From contig CAKMKG010000005.1 of assembly GCA_927441425.1 (NCBI GenBank), forward strand, positions 186,001 to 250,000: a stretch of 64,000 nucleotides of DNA, given 5' to 3'. Below the pieces are notes generated by a model. It worked only from the letters and a program-made list of their open reading frames with translations. It had not been told where the DNA came from and made no database searches. Below, in pieces: positions 25,028 to 32,505 of this stretch. The DNA is from an uncultured Bacillota bacterium. Lineage in GTDB: Bacteria > Bacillota > Clostridia > Peptostreptococcales > Anaerovoracaceae. Made by a program: the position numbers and the translations under genes. Position 1 is the first letter of the stretch. Every line of letters begins with the position of its first letter.

Positions 25028-25737
25028 AGCGTAACCTCCCGCTGCTGTCCTTCCGTGATGTCAAAATAAACGTCAACAAGGCTCTGATTTGTATCAAGGT
25101 CTGCACGGCGGCAAACCCGCTCTATCCGCCCATTCATCATGATGTAGGTGATATCCCAATTTTCCTCCACACTTTCGATCATATGTGTGCTGACAAGCAA
25201 CGCACAGCCGCTGTCACGCAATTCTGAAATGACCGCCTTCAGCTCACGGATCCCATGAGGATCAAGACCGACAAGAGGTTCATCAAAAATGATAGCCTTG
25301 GGCTGTGGAAGAAGGGCACAGCAGACGCTTACTTTCTGCTGCATTCCTTTGGAAAGCTCTTTTCCCAGCTTTAATTTTTTATCGTCCAGCTCAAATCGAC
25401 GAAGCAGTTCTTCCGCATTTTTCTCCCAGCCATCCAGCCGATATGCTTTTGCAATGAACTCCAGATGCTCCGCCACCGTCAGCATGGGGTAAAGCACGGG
25501 AAATTCCGGTACATATCCCAAGAGCCGTTTCGCCTCCGGTGTGTGATTATCGTGTCCGTTGATCGTCACGGTTCCTTTAAATCGTAGAAGTCCACAGATA
25601 GACTTGATCAGTGTCGACTTACCCGCACCATTTGGTCCGAGAAGCACGGCGAGCTCGCCGCTTTCCAACGATAGATTAAGATTATCGTTCGCCACCAATT
25701 TTCCATATTTTTTTGTGATACCCTTTACATCAATCAT
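25024..25737 (-). CDS. ABC transporter ATP-binding subunit
   Basis: 237 residues with a complete nucleotide-binding fold: Walker A LGPNGAGKSTLIKSI, Q-loop region LLGYVPEFPVLYPMLTV, signature LSKGMQQKVSVCC, Walker B KAIIFDEPLVGLDPHG and H-loop LVSTHMIESVE. It powers the export permease encoded directly downstream (four-base overlap). It overlaps the MBL hydrolase stop upstream by four bases as well, so the run is tightly coupled. The type is that of CcmA-like/ABC-2 export ATPases. Confidence 0.95.
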   Translation of the reverse strand: MIDVKGITKKYGKLVANDNLNLSLESGELAVLLGPNGAGKSTLIKSICGLLRFKGTVTINGHDNHTPEAKRLLGYVPEFPVLYPMLTVAEHLEFIAKAYRLDGWEKNAEELLRRFELDDKKLKLGKELSKGMQQKVSVCCALLPQPKAIIFDEPLVGLDPHGIRELKAVISELRDSGCALLVSTHMIESVEENWDITYIMMNGRIERVCRRADLDTNQSLVDVYFDITEGQQREVTL

Positions 25738-26672
25738 AGAATCTCCCCTTTTGAAATAAAATTTACTATGTATTCTTTCACGATAATCGAGAACCCGTTA
25801 AAACCATACTCCTTTAATTTAGCTCCATCCTCCAGATAGGTGTGACCTGCCTGGGTTTCCTTTTCCGTATCCGGGCAGCTGCACAATATCCTTTTAAAGG
25901 CCAATGCAGTTTCAGTAATTTTAATGGGATCTGCGATAAAATCATTGTGCGAGCAATAGAGCGCCTTTATATCAGAACATCTTTCCAATAGACCATTCAT
26001 TGTTCTATAATAATCTTCGACATTTGATTTCCCGAACTCGTCGCAGTCAAAATGCGCATACAAAGCGCCTAAATAAAAGGTGTCTCCAGTAAAAAGGATT
26101 TTATAATTCTCGTCATACAGCATAATGCTATCGTTGCTGTGCCCCGGTGTATGTATCACCTCTAAGCTTCTGTTTCCCAAGTCAAATCGATATCCGTCTT
26201 GAATCAGCCTTGTCTTATATGGTGAAATTTTAAATTGCTCCGGTTCAAAACTCTTTGGACAATCAAATAAAAACATATCTTCATCCAATTGGTTCCCCAA
26301 GCCTTCTTTTGGCAGTCCATTTTGTGCGATTGCTCTCGCAAATGGATCATCATAAATATATACTTCATCAAATTTATAATTATCACCGATATGGTCAAAG
26401 TGAAAATGGCTGTTGACCACCATAATCTCACCCTGATAAAGTTCACTTACGACTGCCTTAATGTCACAGATCCCCATGCCGGTATCCAAGAGCAGACTCC
26501 GCTCCCGGCCAAGGATCAAGTACGCGTTCACTTCTTGAAAATGCTGGGGCTCACAGATTGCAAAGACATCTCCCGGCAGTCGATATACATCAAACCATCC
26601 TTGATGATTTTCTATACTCACCTTTTCATATTTGCTGTAATATTCTCTAGGAGCTCCATCTCTCCACTTCAT
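25734..26672 (-). CDS. MBL-fold metallo-hydrolase
   Basis: About 312 residues of the metallo-beta-lactamase fold. The metal motif is VNSHFHFDHIGDNY (HxHxDH), a second His lies in EVIHTPGHSNDSIML, and the later Asp in FTGDTFYLGALY. A final His lies in ALYCSHNDFIADP. The hydrolysed substrate is unknown; the fold covers thioesterases, lactonases and flavodiiron relatives. Start 26672 (MKWRDGAPRE) is supported by GGGAGGG seven bases before it, while the ATG at 26717 would overlap the upstream gene. It is followed by the ABC genes with overlap, so they share a transcript. Confidence 0.87.
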   Translation of the reverse strand: MKWRDGAPREYYSKYEKVSIENHQGWFDVYRLPGDVFAICEPQHFQEVNAYLILGRERSLLLDTGMGICDIKAVVSELYQGEIMVVNSHFHFDHIGDNYKFDEVYIYDDPFARAIAQNGLPKEGLGNQLDEDMFLFDCPKSFEPEQFKISPYKTRLIQDGYRFDLGNRSLEVIHTPGHSNDSIMLYDENYKILFTGDTFYLGALYAHFDCDEFGKSNVEDYYRTMNGLLERCSDIKALYCSHNDFIADPIKITETALAFKRILCSCPDTEKETQAGHTYLEDGAKLKEYGFNGFSIIVKEYIVNFISKGEIL

Positions 26673-26697
26673 GTTATCCCTCCCTTCAAGGCGATGC

Positions 26698-27057
26698 TTA
26701 TTGTATCCATGTATCAATCGTCTTTTTTATAAATTCCTCAAGGCCAGTTTCATTCAATTTATTGGACTTCTTTACTCGAATACATCCTTTTCCATAATCA
26801 AAATCCTTTAAGAGCACTTTATAATTCTCTATTTTGTCAAGATTGCCCACGTACAAGCCGACATGGGATTTTTGAGCATTTAAATGAAACAACTTCTTTG
26901 TATTTTTGCCATAACATAGCATTTTGTATTCTATCCCTTCTTCTAATTTGGGATCATACTCTAGAATGATTTGTCGAATCTCTAAAAGCTTTTGTTTTCT
27001 CCAGTCGTCTTCAATTAACTCAAGAAACTCCTCTGGTGTCTTTGCTTCATATTGCAT
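26698..27057 (-). CDS. DUF1801-family small protein
   Basis: About 119 residues with the YdhG/DUF1801 fold: YEAKTPEEFLELIEDDWRKQ, the conserved EEGIEYKMLCYGKNTKKLFH, HVGLYVG and a C-terminal CIRVKKSNKLNETGLEEFI. Relatives are sometimes called iron-chaperone-like (frataxin-like fold) but have no confirmed function in Clostridia. Start ATG 27057 has an AAAGG run upstream; the TTG at 27081 would only add eight residues. It lies 28 bp after the M23 peptidase stop and 25 bp before the MBL gene. Confidence 0.78.
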   Translation of the reverse strand: MQYEAKTPEEFLELIEDDWRKQKLLEIRQIILEYDPKLEEGIEYKMLCYGKNTKKLFHLNAQKSHVGLYVGNLDKIENYKVLLKDFDYGKGCIRVKKSNKLNETGLEEFIKKTIDTWIQ

Positions 27058-27085
27058 GATATCATTACCTTTCCTTTCCAACTGC

Positions 27086-28435
27086 TTACTGTATCAACTC
27101 CTGATAATTTTCATAGGTGATCGGCTGCCCAACAAGGAAATAACCCGGTTCAAGATTCATCATGTAATAGGATATCATAAAATGCAGATGCGGGCCGGTT
27201 GAAAACCCGGTGGAACCGACTTCCCCTATCTTTTGCCCCCGCTCCGCGATTTCCCCCGCCTTCACGGAAAGGTTCAAAAGGTGATGATACACGCTAAAAA
27301 TGCCCTCTCCATGGTCGATCATAACCGTATTCCCCGTAAGGATCAGCGATCTTGACAGAACCACTTTGCCGCGGTTCACGGCCTTGACCTCGGTCCCTTC
27401 AGGTGCGGCAATATCCAGGCCAAGATGTCGGTATGACGTCGGAAAATCGTTGACGTAGCGCGTCTCACCGAATTCCGTGGTAAGGCGCCCCCTGACCGGC
27501 AAAACGAAACCTTCTGTATAGTATCTGGACGGCTCCGACTGATTTCTTACGGGGATATAATATTTGTTATATTCCGCATAGGCCGCATCATTTCTTGTCT
27601 CCTGTTCCGTTTCCGGGTCAATGTATAAGTATTGAATATTGTAATTGTACTCTGCAATCTCAATTTCCTGGGTAAACTCTGTCCCTTTCCTTTTCACCCC
27701 GTAATTGATTTGATACACGCCCGGTTTCACATTGTAATTTGTAGGCAAATATCCTCTGAGCAAACCGCCCTGTTGATACCATTTGAACTTATCGTAAATC
27801 GATTGCTCGAATAGAATGTCCTCCGGCTCATCTGCATGGGAAACGGTGACCTCCAGCAGTTGTCCCTGGGTAAGCCGTTGCACTGAAAAAATAAATTTCT
27901 CCGGCAAATCCGCGGTAACAGGTATTTCAAGCACATATTTCCCTCTGTATGGATCGGCTTCCCCCGCCCATTCCAACGTCAATTCATAGGTAAAGGTTCC
28001 GTTCCGCTCCGGCAGGGGAAGATTGGATAAGACCGCCTGGTCGTCTAAGACAACCTGGCCCGAATCTGTCTCAATGATTTTCAGGCTTGCCCGGTCGGGC
28101 TCTTTATCAACGGTCACAGCCAATTTGTCTTCATGGGAAGTCGCGGCAGCAGCGGGGTTCGGTTCATGATCGCTTATCCTGTCACTGTCAGACTCCATTG
28201 GCGGGGTGTACCATTGTCCGTTATTCTTTTGAATACTCCACTCTTTCGCGGTTCGGTCAAAGAGCACGGGGGTTTCATTCAGCAAAACTTCCGGCGCTGC
28301 CTCAAGGCGGTCTGAATAGCTTTGTCTATAGAAACGATCTAGTAAAAAATCAGGCTCCGCTTTATATAAATAGAACGCGGAGGCAAGTGCCGCGATAATT
28401 AAGATTAAAAATATTTTTCCAGATGATTTCTTCAT
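27086..28435 (-). CDS. M23-family metallopeptidase (LytM type), membrane anchored
   Basis: 449 residues. A membrane anchor (KIFLILIIAALASAFYLYK, residues 7-25) is followed by a long extracytoplasmic region of beta-sandwich character. The C-terminal LytM domain has zinc motifs HLGLDIAAPEGTEV (HxxxD) and HLHF at the end, with VMIDHGEGIFSVYHHLLNL between. It should cut peptide cross-bridges in peptidoglycan, or act as a structural LytM protein. All zinc ligands appear present. It is first of a five-gene run and faces the tetR gene, 191 bp away. A role in sporulation (SpoIIQ-like) is possible but the architecture is longer than SpoIIQ. Confidence 0.87.
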   Translation of the reverse strand: MKKSSGKIFLILIIAALASAFYLYKAEPDFLLDRFYRQSYSDRLEAAPEVLLNETPVLFDRTAKEWSIQKNNGQWYTPPMESDSDRISDHEPNPAAAATSHEDKLAVTVDKEPDRASLKIIETDSGQVVLDDQAVLSNLPLPERNGTFTYELTLEWAGEADPYRGKYVLEIPVTADLPEKFIFSVQRLTQGQLLEVTVSHADEPEDILFEQSIYDKFKWYQQGGLLRGYLPTNYNVKPGVYQINYGVKRKGTEFTQEIEIAEYNYNIQYLYIDPETEQETRNDAAYAEYNKYYIPVRNQSEPSRYYTEGFVLPVRGRLTTEFGETRYVNDFPTSYRHLGLDIAAPEGTEVKAVNRGKVVLSRSLILTGNTVMIDHGEGIFSVYHHLLNLSVKAGEIAERGQKIGEVGSTGFSTGPHLHFMISYYMMNLEPGYFLVGQPITYENYQELIQ

Positions 28436-28557
28436 GATGGCTCCCCTATCTACGCAGTTGAAGATTGAATCTATTTCATGAGGTTTTATTATTCTATGTA
28501 TCCAAAGCGTGTTTTAACAATATTATAGCATATAACCCTTTGAAGAGAATGAATCTA

Positions 28558-28586
28558 TTGACGATATTATTATCCTATAGTATACT
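28558..28586 (+). promoter_or_regulatory. Sigma-A promoter of the tetR gene
   Basis: TTGACG (28558-28563), 17-bp spacer, TATACT (28581-28586). The operator at 28592-28609 lies directly after the -10, over the expected transcription start. Confidence 0.8.
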
Positions 28587-28591
28587 TGAGC

Positions 28592-28609
28592 TGACCGGTC
28601 GGTTAGTCA
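28592..28609. promoter_or_regulatory. TetR operator 1 (autoregulatory)
   Basis: TGACCGGTCGGTTAGTCA. It differs in three of 18 positions from the site at 29275-29292 in front of the thiolase operon. Both contain the palindromic core TGACCG..CGGT. Placement over the start point suggests autorepression. Confidence 0.75.
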
Positions 28610-28626
28610 CATAGGAGGGAACTTAA

Positions 28627-29241
28627 TTGGAAAACAACACAAACAGCAGAGACAGGATTTTAGATGCAGCTTTAAAGCTGTTCTCGGAAAAAGGATTCAA
28701 TGGGACTACTGTCAAGGAAATTGCCCATGATGCAGAGGTAAGCAAAGCCTTGATCTACTACAATTTTGAAAGTAAAGAAGCGATTCTTTTGGAAATACTT
28801 GATACGTTTAAGGAAGACTTTATTAAATCTTTTGAAAAAATATATAAAAAATCCGACTACAGTCAATATTATGGCAAATGGCAATCAGAGGAGATCAACG
28901 ACAGCTTGAAGTTCTTTAATGAAAAGCGCAGATTGTGGATCGTTCTGATCCTTGAGTCCTTGAAATCAACTACCGGTAAAGGAAACCTGATCCATATATG
29001 GGATGAACTCAATAGCAGAACGAGAAAAAAGATGCTCCAGGATCGCGGCTTTACACTGCAGGGCGATATGACAAAAGATATTGTTGATTTGTTTTTTATC
29101 TTGATTCCTGCAATATTCTTTTCCGTTTTTAAGGATGATTGGCTTACCATGAATGAAGGCAGAGAAGAAGAATCGGCTAATGAGAGCTTTAGTTATATAT
29201 TAAATACAATTTATGCTACATTCCTGAGGCAAAAAGAATAG
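28627..29241 (+). CDS. TetR-family transcriptional repressor
   Basis: 204 residues; starts with TTG at 28627, AGGAGGG seven bases upstream. The N-terminal HTH is canonical: RDRILDAALKLFSEKGFNGT, TVKEIAHDAEVSKALIYYNF then ESKEAILLEIL. The C-terminal ligand domain is helical with a hydrophobic stretch near the end (TKDIVDLFFILIPAIFFSVF), suggesting a large non-polar ligand such as an acyl-CoA or fatty acid. Two near-identical operators, one over its own promoter and one 34 bp downstream of its stop before the thiolase operon, indicate that it represses itself and that operon. The ligand is inferred, not shown. Confidence 0.92.
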   Translation: MENNTNSRDRILDAALKLFSEKGFNGTTVKEIAHDAEVSKALIYYNFESKEAILLEILDTFKEDFIKSFEKIYKKSDYSQYYGKWQSEEINDSLKFFNEKRRLWIVLILESLKSTTGKGNLIHIWDELNSRTRKKMLQDRGFTLQGDMTKDIVDLFFILIPAIFFSVFKDDWLTMNEGREEESANESFSYILNTIYATFLRQKE

Positions 29242-29274
29242 TGGCAAGGGATATCCTATTTTTTTGCGCGGTGC

Positions 29275-29292
29275 TGACCGTACGGTCAGTCA
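29275..29292. promoter_or_regulatory. TetR operator 2, upstream of the thiolase-ACP operon
   Basis: TGACCGTACGGTCAGTCA; its first 14 bases are a perfect palindrome. A weak promoter (TTCGTT, 17 bp, TATAGA, about 29298-29326) follows it, so the repressor would sit just upstream of or beside RNA polymerase. The match to operator 1 ties the operon to the adjacent tetR. Confidence 0.75.
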
Positions 29293-29415
29293 GTGCTTCG
29301 TTCGGTTTTCACAATCTTTTATAGATGGATCACGGAAAAAATGGAAAGGAGGCCGCATAACGCGAATTCTTCCCGTTATCCATCAAAAATCCAGAATGAA
29401 AAGGAGAAAAATAGC

Positions 29416-30714
29416 ATGAAAACAAGAATTGGTCAATTTGCTAGAAGTGTCTCTATCATTGGTGTCGGCGTAACACCTTTGGGAAATGTTCAGGTAAACC
29501 CGGAGCTGAAAGATATGACGGAAAGAGAGCTTTTTGCCTGGGCATGTATGGAAGCAATGGAAGATGCGGGGTTGGAGGCGAAGGATATCGACTGTCTGTA
29601 TGTGGGGCATGTATTCAGTGAATCTCATAGCGGTCAGATCTCTACATCCGGCATGTTCAGCCGCTGGATCGGGATGAACGAAAAGCCGGGATTCCGGCAC
29701 GAAACAGCCTGCTGCACCGCCGTCTCCGGATTGCGTCATGCGGTACTGGCAGTGGCATCGGGAATGCACGATATCGCAATCAGTGGATGCGTGGATATCA
29801 ATTTGAGCAATGCAATGATCGGATTGCCTCCATTCAACCGTACTCCGGCTGTATTCGAAGATGTTTTATATGATTCGAACGCGTTGGGATGTGATCAGGC
29901 TTATTGGTATCCGGGTGGTGAAATCATGGCGTTCCTGGAAGGCGCTTATATTGCTTACGGAAAAAAGTACGGCTATTCGTTGGATCAGTTAATTGACGCC
30001 ATCAGCAAGTGCTCGATCAACAGCAGGCGCAATGCTATGAATAATCCCCTTGCGCTCCTGGTGAGTGAAAATTATGACGATGAAGCGAAAAAATTCGGTT
30101 TTGACGACCCCATGAATTACCTGAAATCAAAATTCAATCCTTTAATTGGTGCTATTCAGGGCTTCAAACATACCACTGGAGTAGCAGACGGCGCTTCCGC
30201 ACTGATCGTTTGCCCCACCGACATGGCAAAGAAGATGATCAAGGGCAGACCGGTTGTTGAAATTGCCGGCCTCGGCATGACGACTTCTTCGGGTTATCAG
30301 CAGCCCGGGTCGCCGATGAGCTTCGACATCGAATCCTTTGCCCAGTCATTTACACAAGCCGGTATTAAAGATCCCTATAAGGAGCTGGACTACATGGCAA
30401 TCCACGACTGCTGCGCACAGCATTACATGACGGTCACCGAAGCCGCAGGATATTTTAAGCCGGGAGAGGCCCTCCATGCGGTCATGGAGGGTAGGATCGC
30501 ACCGGAAGGCGACAAGCCCGTAAACACCAGCGGCGGAAGACTGAATCTCGGGCACCCTATTGCCGGCGCAGCCGGGTATGAAATTGCAGAAGCCGTATGG
30601 CAGATGCAGGGCAAATGCGGAAACAGGCAGATCAAGAAACAGCCGGAGACCGTACTGATCCATGGCTTGGGAGCGGGTTTCCACGTAGCATCTGCCGTTT
30701 TACGTGCAGTATAA
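29416..30714 (+). CDS. Thiolase-superfamily acyltransferase (SCP-x/lipid-transfer type)
   Basis: About 432 residues. The start is placed at ATG 29416 (MKTRIGQFARSVSIIGVG) with AAGGAG nine bases upstream; the frame open from 29293 has no site. The nucleophile is the Cys in HETACCTAVSGLRHA. The His motif is NLGHPIAGAAGYE and the conserved IHDCC replaces the NEAF block, as in the SCP-2-type thiolases. The usual C-terminal CxG motif is replaced by HGLGAGFHVAS. Such thiolases pair with DUF35 proteins, as here (19 bp downstream). It probably makes or cleaves a 3-oxoacyl thioester. It may use acyl groups on the ACP encoded in the same operon; that is inference. Confidence 0.82.
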   Translation: MKTRIGQFARSVSIIGVGVTPLGNVQVNPELKDMTERELFAWACMEAMEDAGLEAKDIDCLYVGHVFSESHSGQISTSGMFSRWIGMNEKPGFRHETACCTAVSGLRHAVLAVASGMHDIAISGCVDINLSNAMIGLPPFNRTPAVFEDVLYDSNALGCDQAYWYPGGEIMAFLEGAYIAYGKKYGYSLDQLIDAISKCSINSRRNAMNNPLALLVSENYDDEAKKFGFDDPMNYLKSKFNPLIGAIQGFKHTTGVADGASALIVCPTDMAKKMIKGRPVVEIAGLGMTTSSGYQQPGSPMSFDIESFAQSFTQAGIKDPYKELDYMAIHDCCAQHYMTVTEAAGYFKPGEALHAVMEGRIAPEGDKPVNTSGGRLNLGHPIAGAAGYEIAEAVWQMQGKCGNRQIKKQPETVLIHGLGAGFHVASAVLRAV

Positions 30715-30733
30715 ATGAAGGGAGGCAATTGAA

Positions 30734-31132
30734 ATGGTTAAAATGCAGCCATACGTTAAAATGTGGTACGACTATCTTGAGGAAGGCAAAATCATGGGTC
30801 TGAAATGCAAAAAATGCGGGGCGTACGAATTCCCGCCTGTGCCGGTTTGCAATTCTTGTTCCGGTACCGATCTTGAGTGGGTGGAGATGAAAGGAACAGG
30901 AAAACTGATCTCCTTTTCTATCATGCAACTCATGGATAAGGTTCAGGTCAAATACGGCAGAAGATACATAGGGCAGGTGCAGCTGACAGAAGGTCCGGCC
31001 TTTACTGCTACGTTGGAAGACTTTGATCTGAATAAAAGAGAAGAACTGTATGACCGTCTGCCTGCGGATGTGAATCTTGGGATCATGCAATTTGACGGCT
31101 TTAAGTTTGTTTCCTTTAAACTGAAAGACTGA
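30734..31132 (+). CDS. DUF35 OB-fold protein with rubredoxin-like zinc ribbon
   Basis: 132 residues. The zinc ribbon is LKCKKCGAYEFPPVPVCNSC (two CxxC pairs), followed by an OB-fold that begins LEWVEMKGTGKLISFSIM. This family forms stable complexes with thiolases or HMG-CoA synthases and helps substrate handover. Its position directly after the thiolase gene, with its own AGGGAGG site, fits that. It is not an enzyme itself. Confidence 0.9.
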   Translation: MVKMQPYVKMWYDYLEEGKIMGLKCKKCGAYEFPPVPVCNSCSGTDLEWVEMKGTGKLISFSIMQLMDKVQVKYGRRYIGQVQLTEGPAFTATLEDFDLNKREELYDRLPADVNLGIMQFDGFKFVSFKLKD

Positions 31133-31156
31133 TCATCCGGAGTAAAAGGAGCAGAT

Positions 31157-32161
31157 ATGAATATAATCCAAGAACTTAAGAAACGCATTTCAGATCCAAA
31201 TACACGGATCGTTTATCCTGAGGGAGAGGAGCCCGAAATATTGAAAGCAGCGTCGCGGTTAAAACGAGAAGGAATTGCGGTTCCGGTCCTCATCGGTTCT
31301 ACGCAGTCCGTTCTCAACGCAGCGAAAGCGGTGAATGTTGATCTGACAGGAATCGAGATCATCGAACCTGTTATTGGTACGGCACTGGACGGGTACGTGG
31401 AAGCCTTCGGGAAGGATTCGAAGCTGCCGAAAGCGGTTATCAAGAGCTTACTTTCTAAGCGGCTGGCCTTTGGATGCATGATGGTAAAGGAAGGAGATGC
31501 AGCTATCGTTATCGCAGGTATTGCACATCCGACGGAAGAAGTAATCATGACCGGGCAGCTTATCATCGGCATGCAGGAGGGAATATCTACCCCTTCCAGT
31601 TTCATTCTTATGGATATCCCTGGCTATCAAGGCGAAGAAGGAAGTCTTCTTGTATTTACCGATGCATCCGTCAACCCGGATCCTACCCCCGATCAATTGG
31701 CGGATATCGCCATCACCACAGCCGGCAGCGTCAACGCGATCCTAGGTTGGGAGCCCAGGGTGGCAATGCTGTCATTTTCAACCTGCGGCAGCGCCAGCCA
31801 TCCTCATGTGGATAAAGTCTTGGCGGCTCTGGAGATTATCCGAACAAGGGCACCCGCTCTAAAAATTGACGGAGAATTCCAATTAGACACTGCCGTCGTC
31901 AAGGAGGTTGCCGAAAGAAAGATGAAAAGGAAAAGTGATGTTGCGGGAAGAGCCAACGTGCTTGTATTTCCGGATCTGGACGCGGCCAATATGGGCTATA
32001 AAATCACGCAGCGGCTTGGAAATGCAGCGGCCTATGGGATGGTTCTTCAGGGGTTTGCAAGACCGATGAGCGACTTGTCTCGGGGCGCTACGGCAGAGGA
32101 CATTTACGGCCTTTCGGTTATGCTTGTTGCCGGTAATTTCAATAAAATAACACGGAATTGA
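31157..32161 (+). CDS. pta: Phosphate acetyl/acyltransferase
   Basis: 334 residues, the length of short bacterial Pta. Family motifs are RIVYPEGEEPEILKAASRLK at the N-terminus, YQGEEGSLLVFTDASVNPDP in the middle, MLSFSTCGSASHP (SFSTxGS, phosphate/CoA site), KIDGEFQLDTAV and NVLVFPDLDAANMGYKITQR near the end. It interconverts acyl-CoA (or acyl thioester) and acyl phosphate, enabling ATP gain through a kinase. No acetate or butyrate kinase gene is in the window. Whether the substrate is acetyl, butyryl or another acyl cannot be decided. AAAAGGAGC precedes the ATG; it lies in a four-gene operon. Confidence 0.9.
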   Translation: MNIIQELKKRISDPNTRIVYPEGEEPEILKAASRLKREGIAVPVLIGSTQSVLNAAKAVNVDLTGIEIIEPVIGTALDGYVEAFGKDSKLPKAVIKSLLSKRLAFGCMMVKEGDAAIVIAGIAHPTEEVIMTGQLIIGMQEGISTPSSFILMDIPGYQGEEGSLLVFTDASVNPDPTPDQLADIAITTAGSVNAILGWEPRVAMLSFSTCGSASHPHVDKVLAALEIIRTRAPALKIDGEFQLDTAVVKEVAERKMKRKSDVAGRANVLVFPDLDAANMGYKITQRLGNAAAYGMVLQGFARPMSDLSRGATAEDIYGLSVMLVAGNFNKITRN

Positions 32162-32176
32162 TGGAGGGATACGATA

Positions 32177-32401
32177 ATGGAACAGAAAATTGTAGCGATT
32201 CTGGCTCGAATGTTCAATAAAGCTGAAGCGGAATTGTCCGGCGCAACACTTCTAAAGGAAGACCTGAATGCCAAGTCGATGAACTATCTTGAGATCAGCG
32301 CTACTTTAGAAATTGAATTAGGGGTGGATATTCCCTTAGACCGCATCACAAAAGTCAAAAGCATTCAGGATCTTTTCGATATCGTACAGGAACTAGGCTA
32401 A
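32177..32401 (+). CDS. Acyl carrier protein
   Basis: 74 residues, acidic, four-helix pattern. The phosphopantetheine site normally reads DSL; here it is LNAKSMNYLEISATLEIEL, with the Ser (about residue 35) kept and Asp replaced by Lys. The following helix II is acidic (EISATLEIELGVDIP), as in other ACPs. It carries an acyl group as thioester, for use by the operon enzymes. A specialised, non-fatty-acid-synthesis role is likely because it lies at the end of a thiolase-DUF35-Pta operon and its site is divergent. GGAGGG precedes the ATG. Confidence 0.85.
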   Translation: MEQKIVAILARMFNKAEAELSGATLLKEDLNAKSMNYLEISATLEIELGVDIPLDRITKVKSIQDLFDIVQELG

Positions 32402-32435
32402 TCGCGCTGTGGTGTAAAAAAAATGTGGATAACGA

Positions 32436-32463
32436 AAGGGATGGAGTGAACAACCCCATCCCT
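32436..32463 (+). terminator. Terminator of the thiolase-ACP operon
   Basis: AGGGATGG, loop AGTGAACAACC, CCATCCCT followed by GTTTCCTT. An 8-bp stem 35 bp after the ACP stop, with an imperfect U-run. Confidence 0.6.
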
Positions 32464-32505
32464 GTTTCCTTAAAATCTGTAATTGTGATAGCCTTTAATA
32501 ATTTG

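Noticed and set aside
29293-29415. Extended start of the thiolase at 29293
   Set aside because: No ribosome site and non-homologous basic N-terminus; AAGGAG and the conserved start MKTRIGQFARSVSIIGVG fit 29416.
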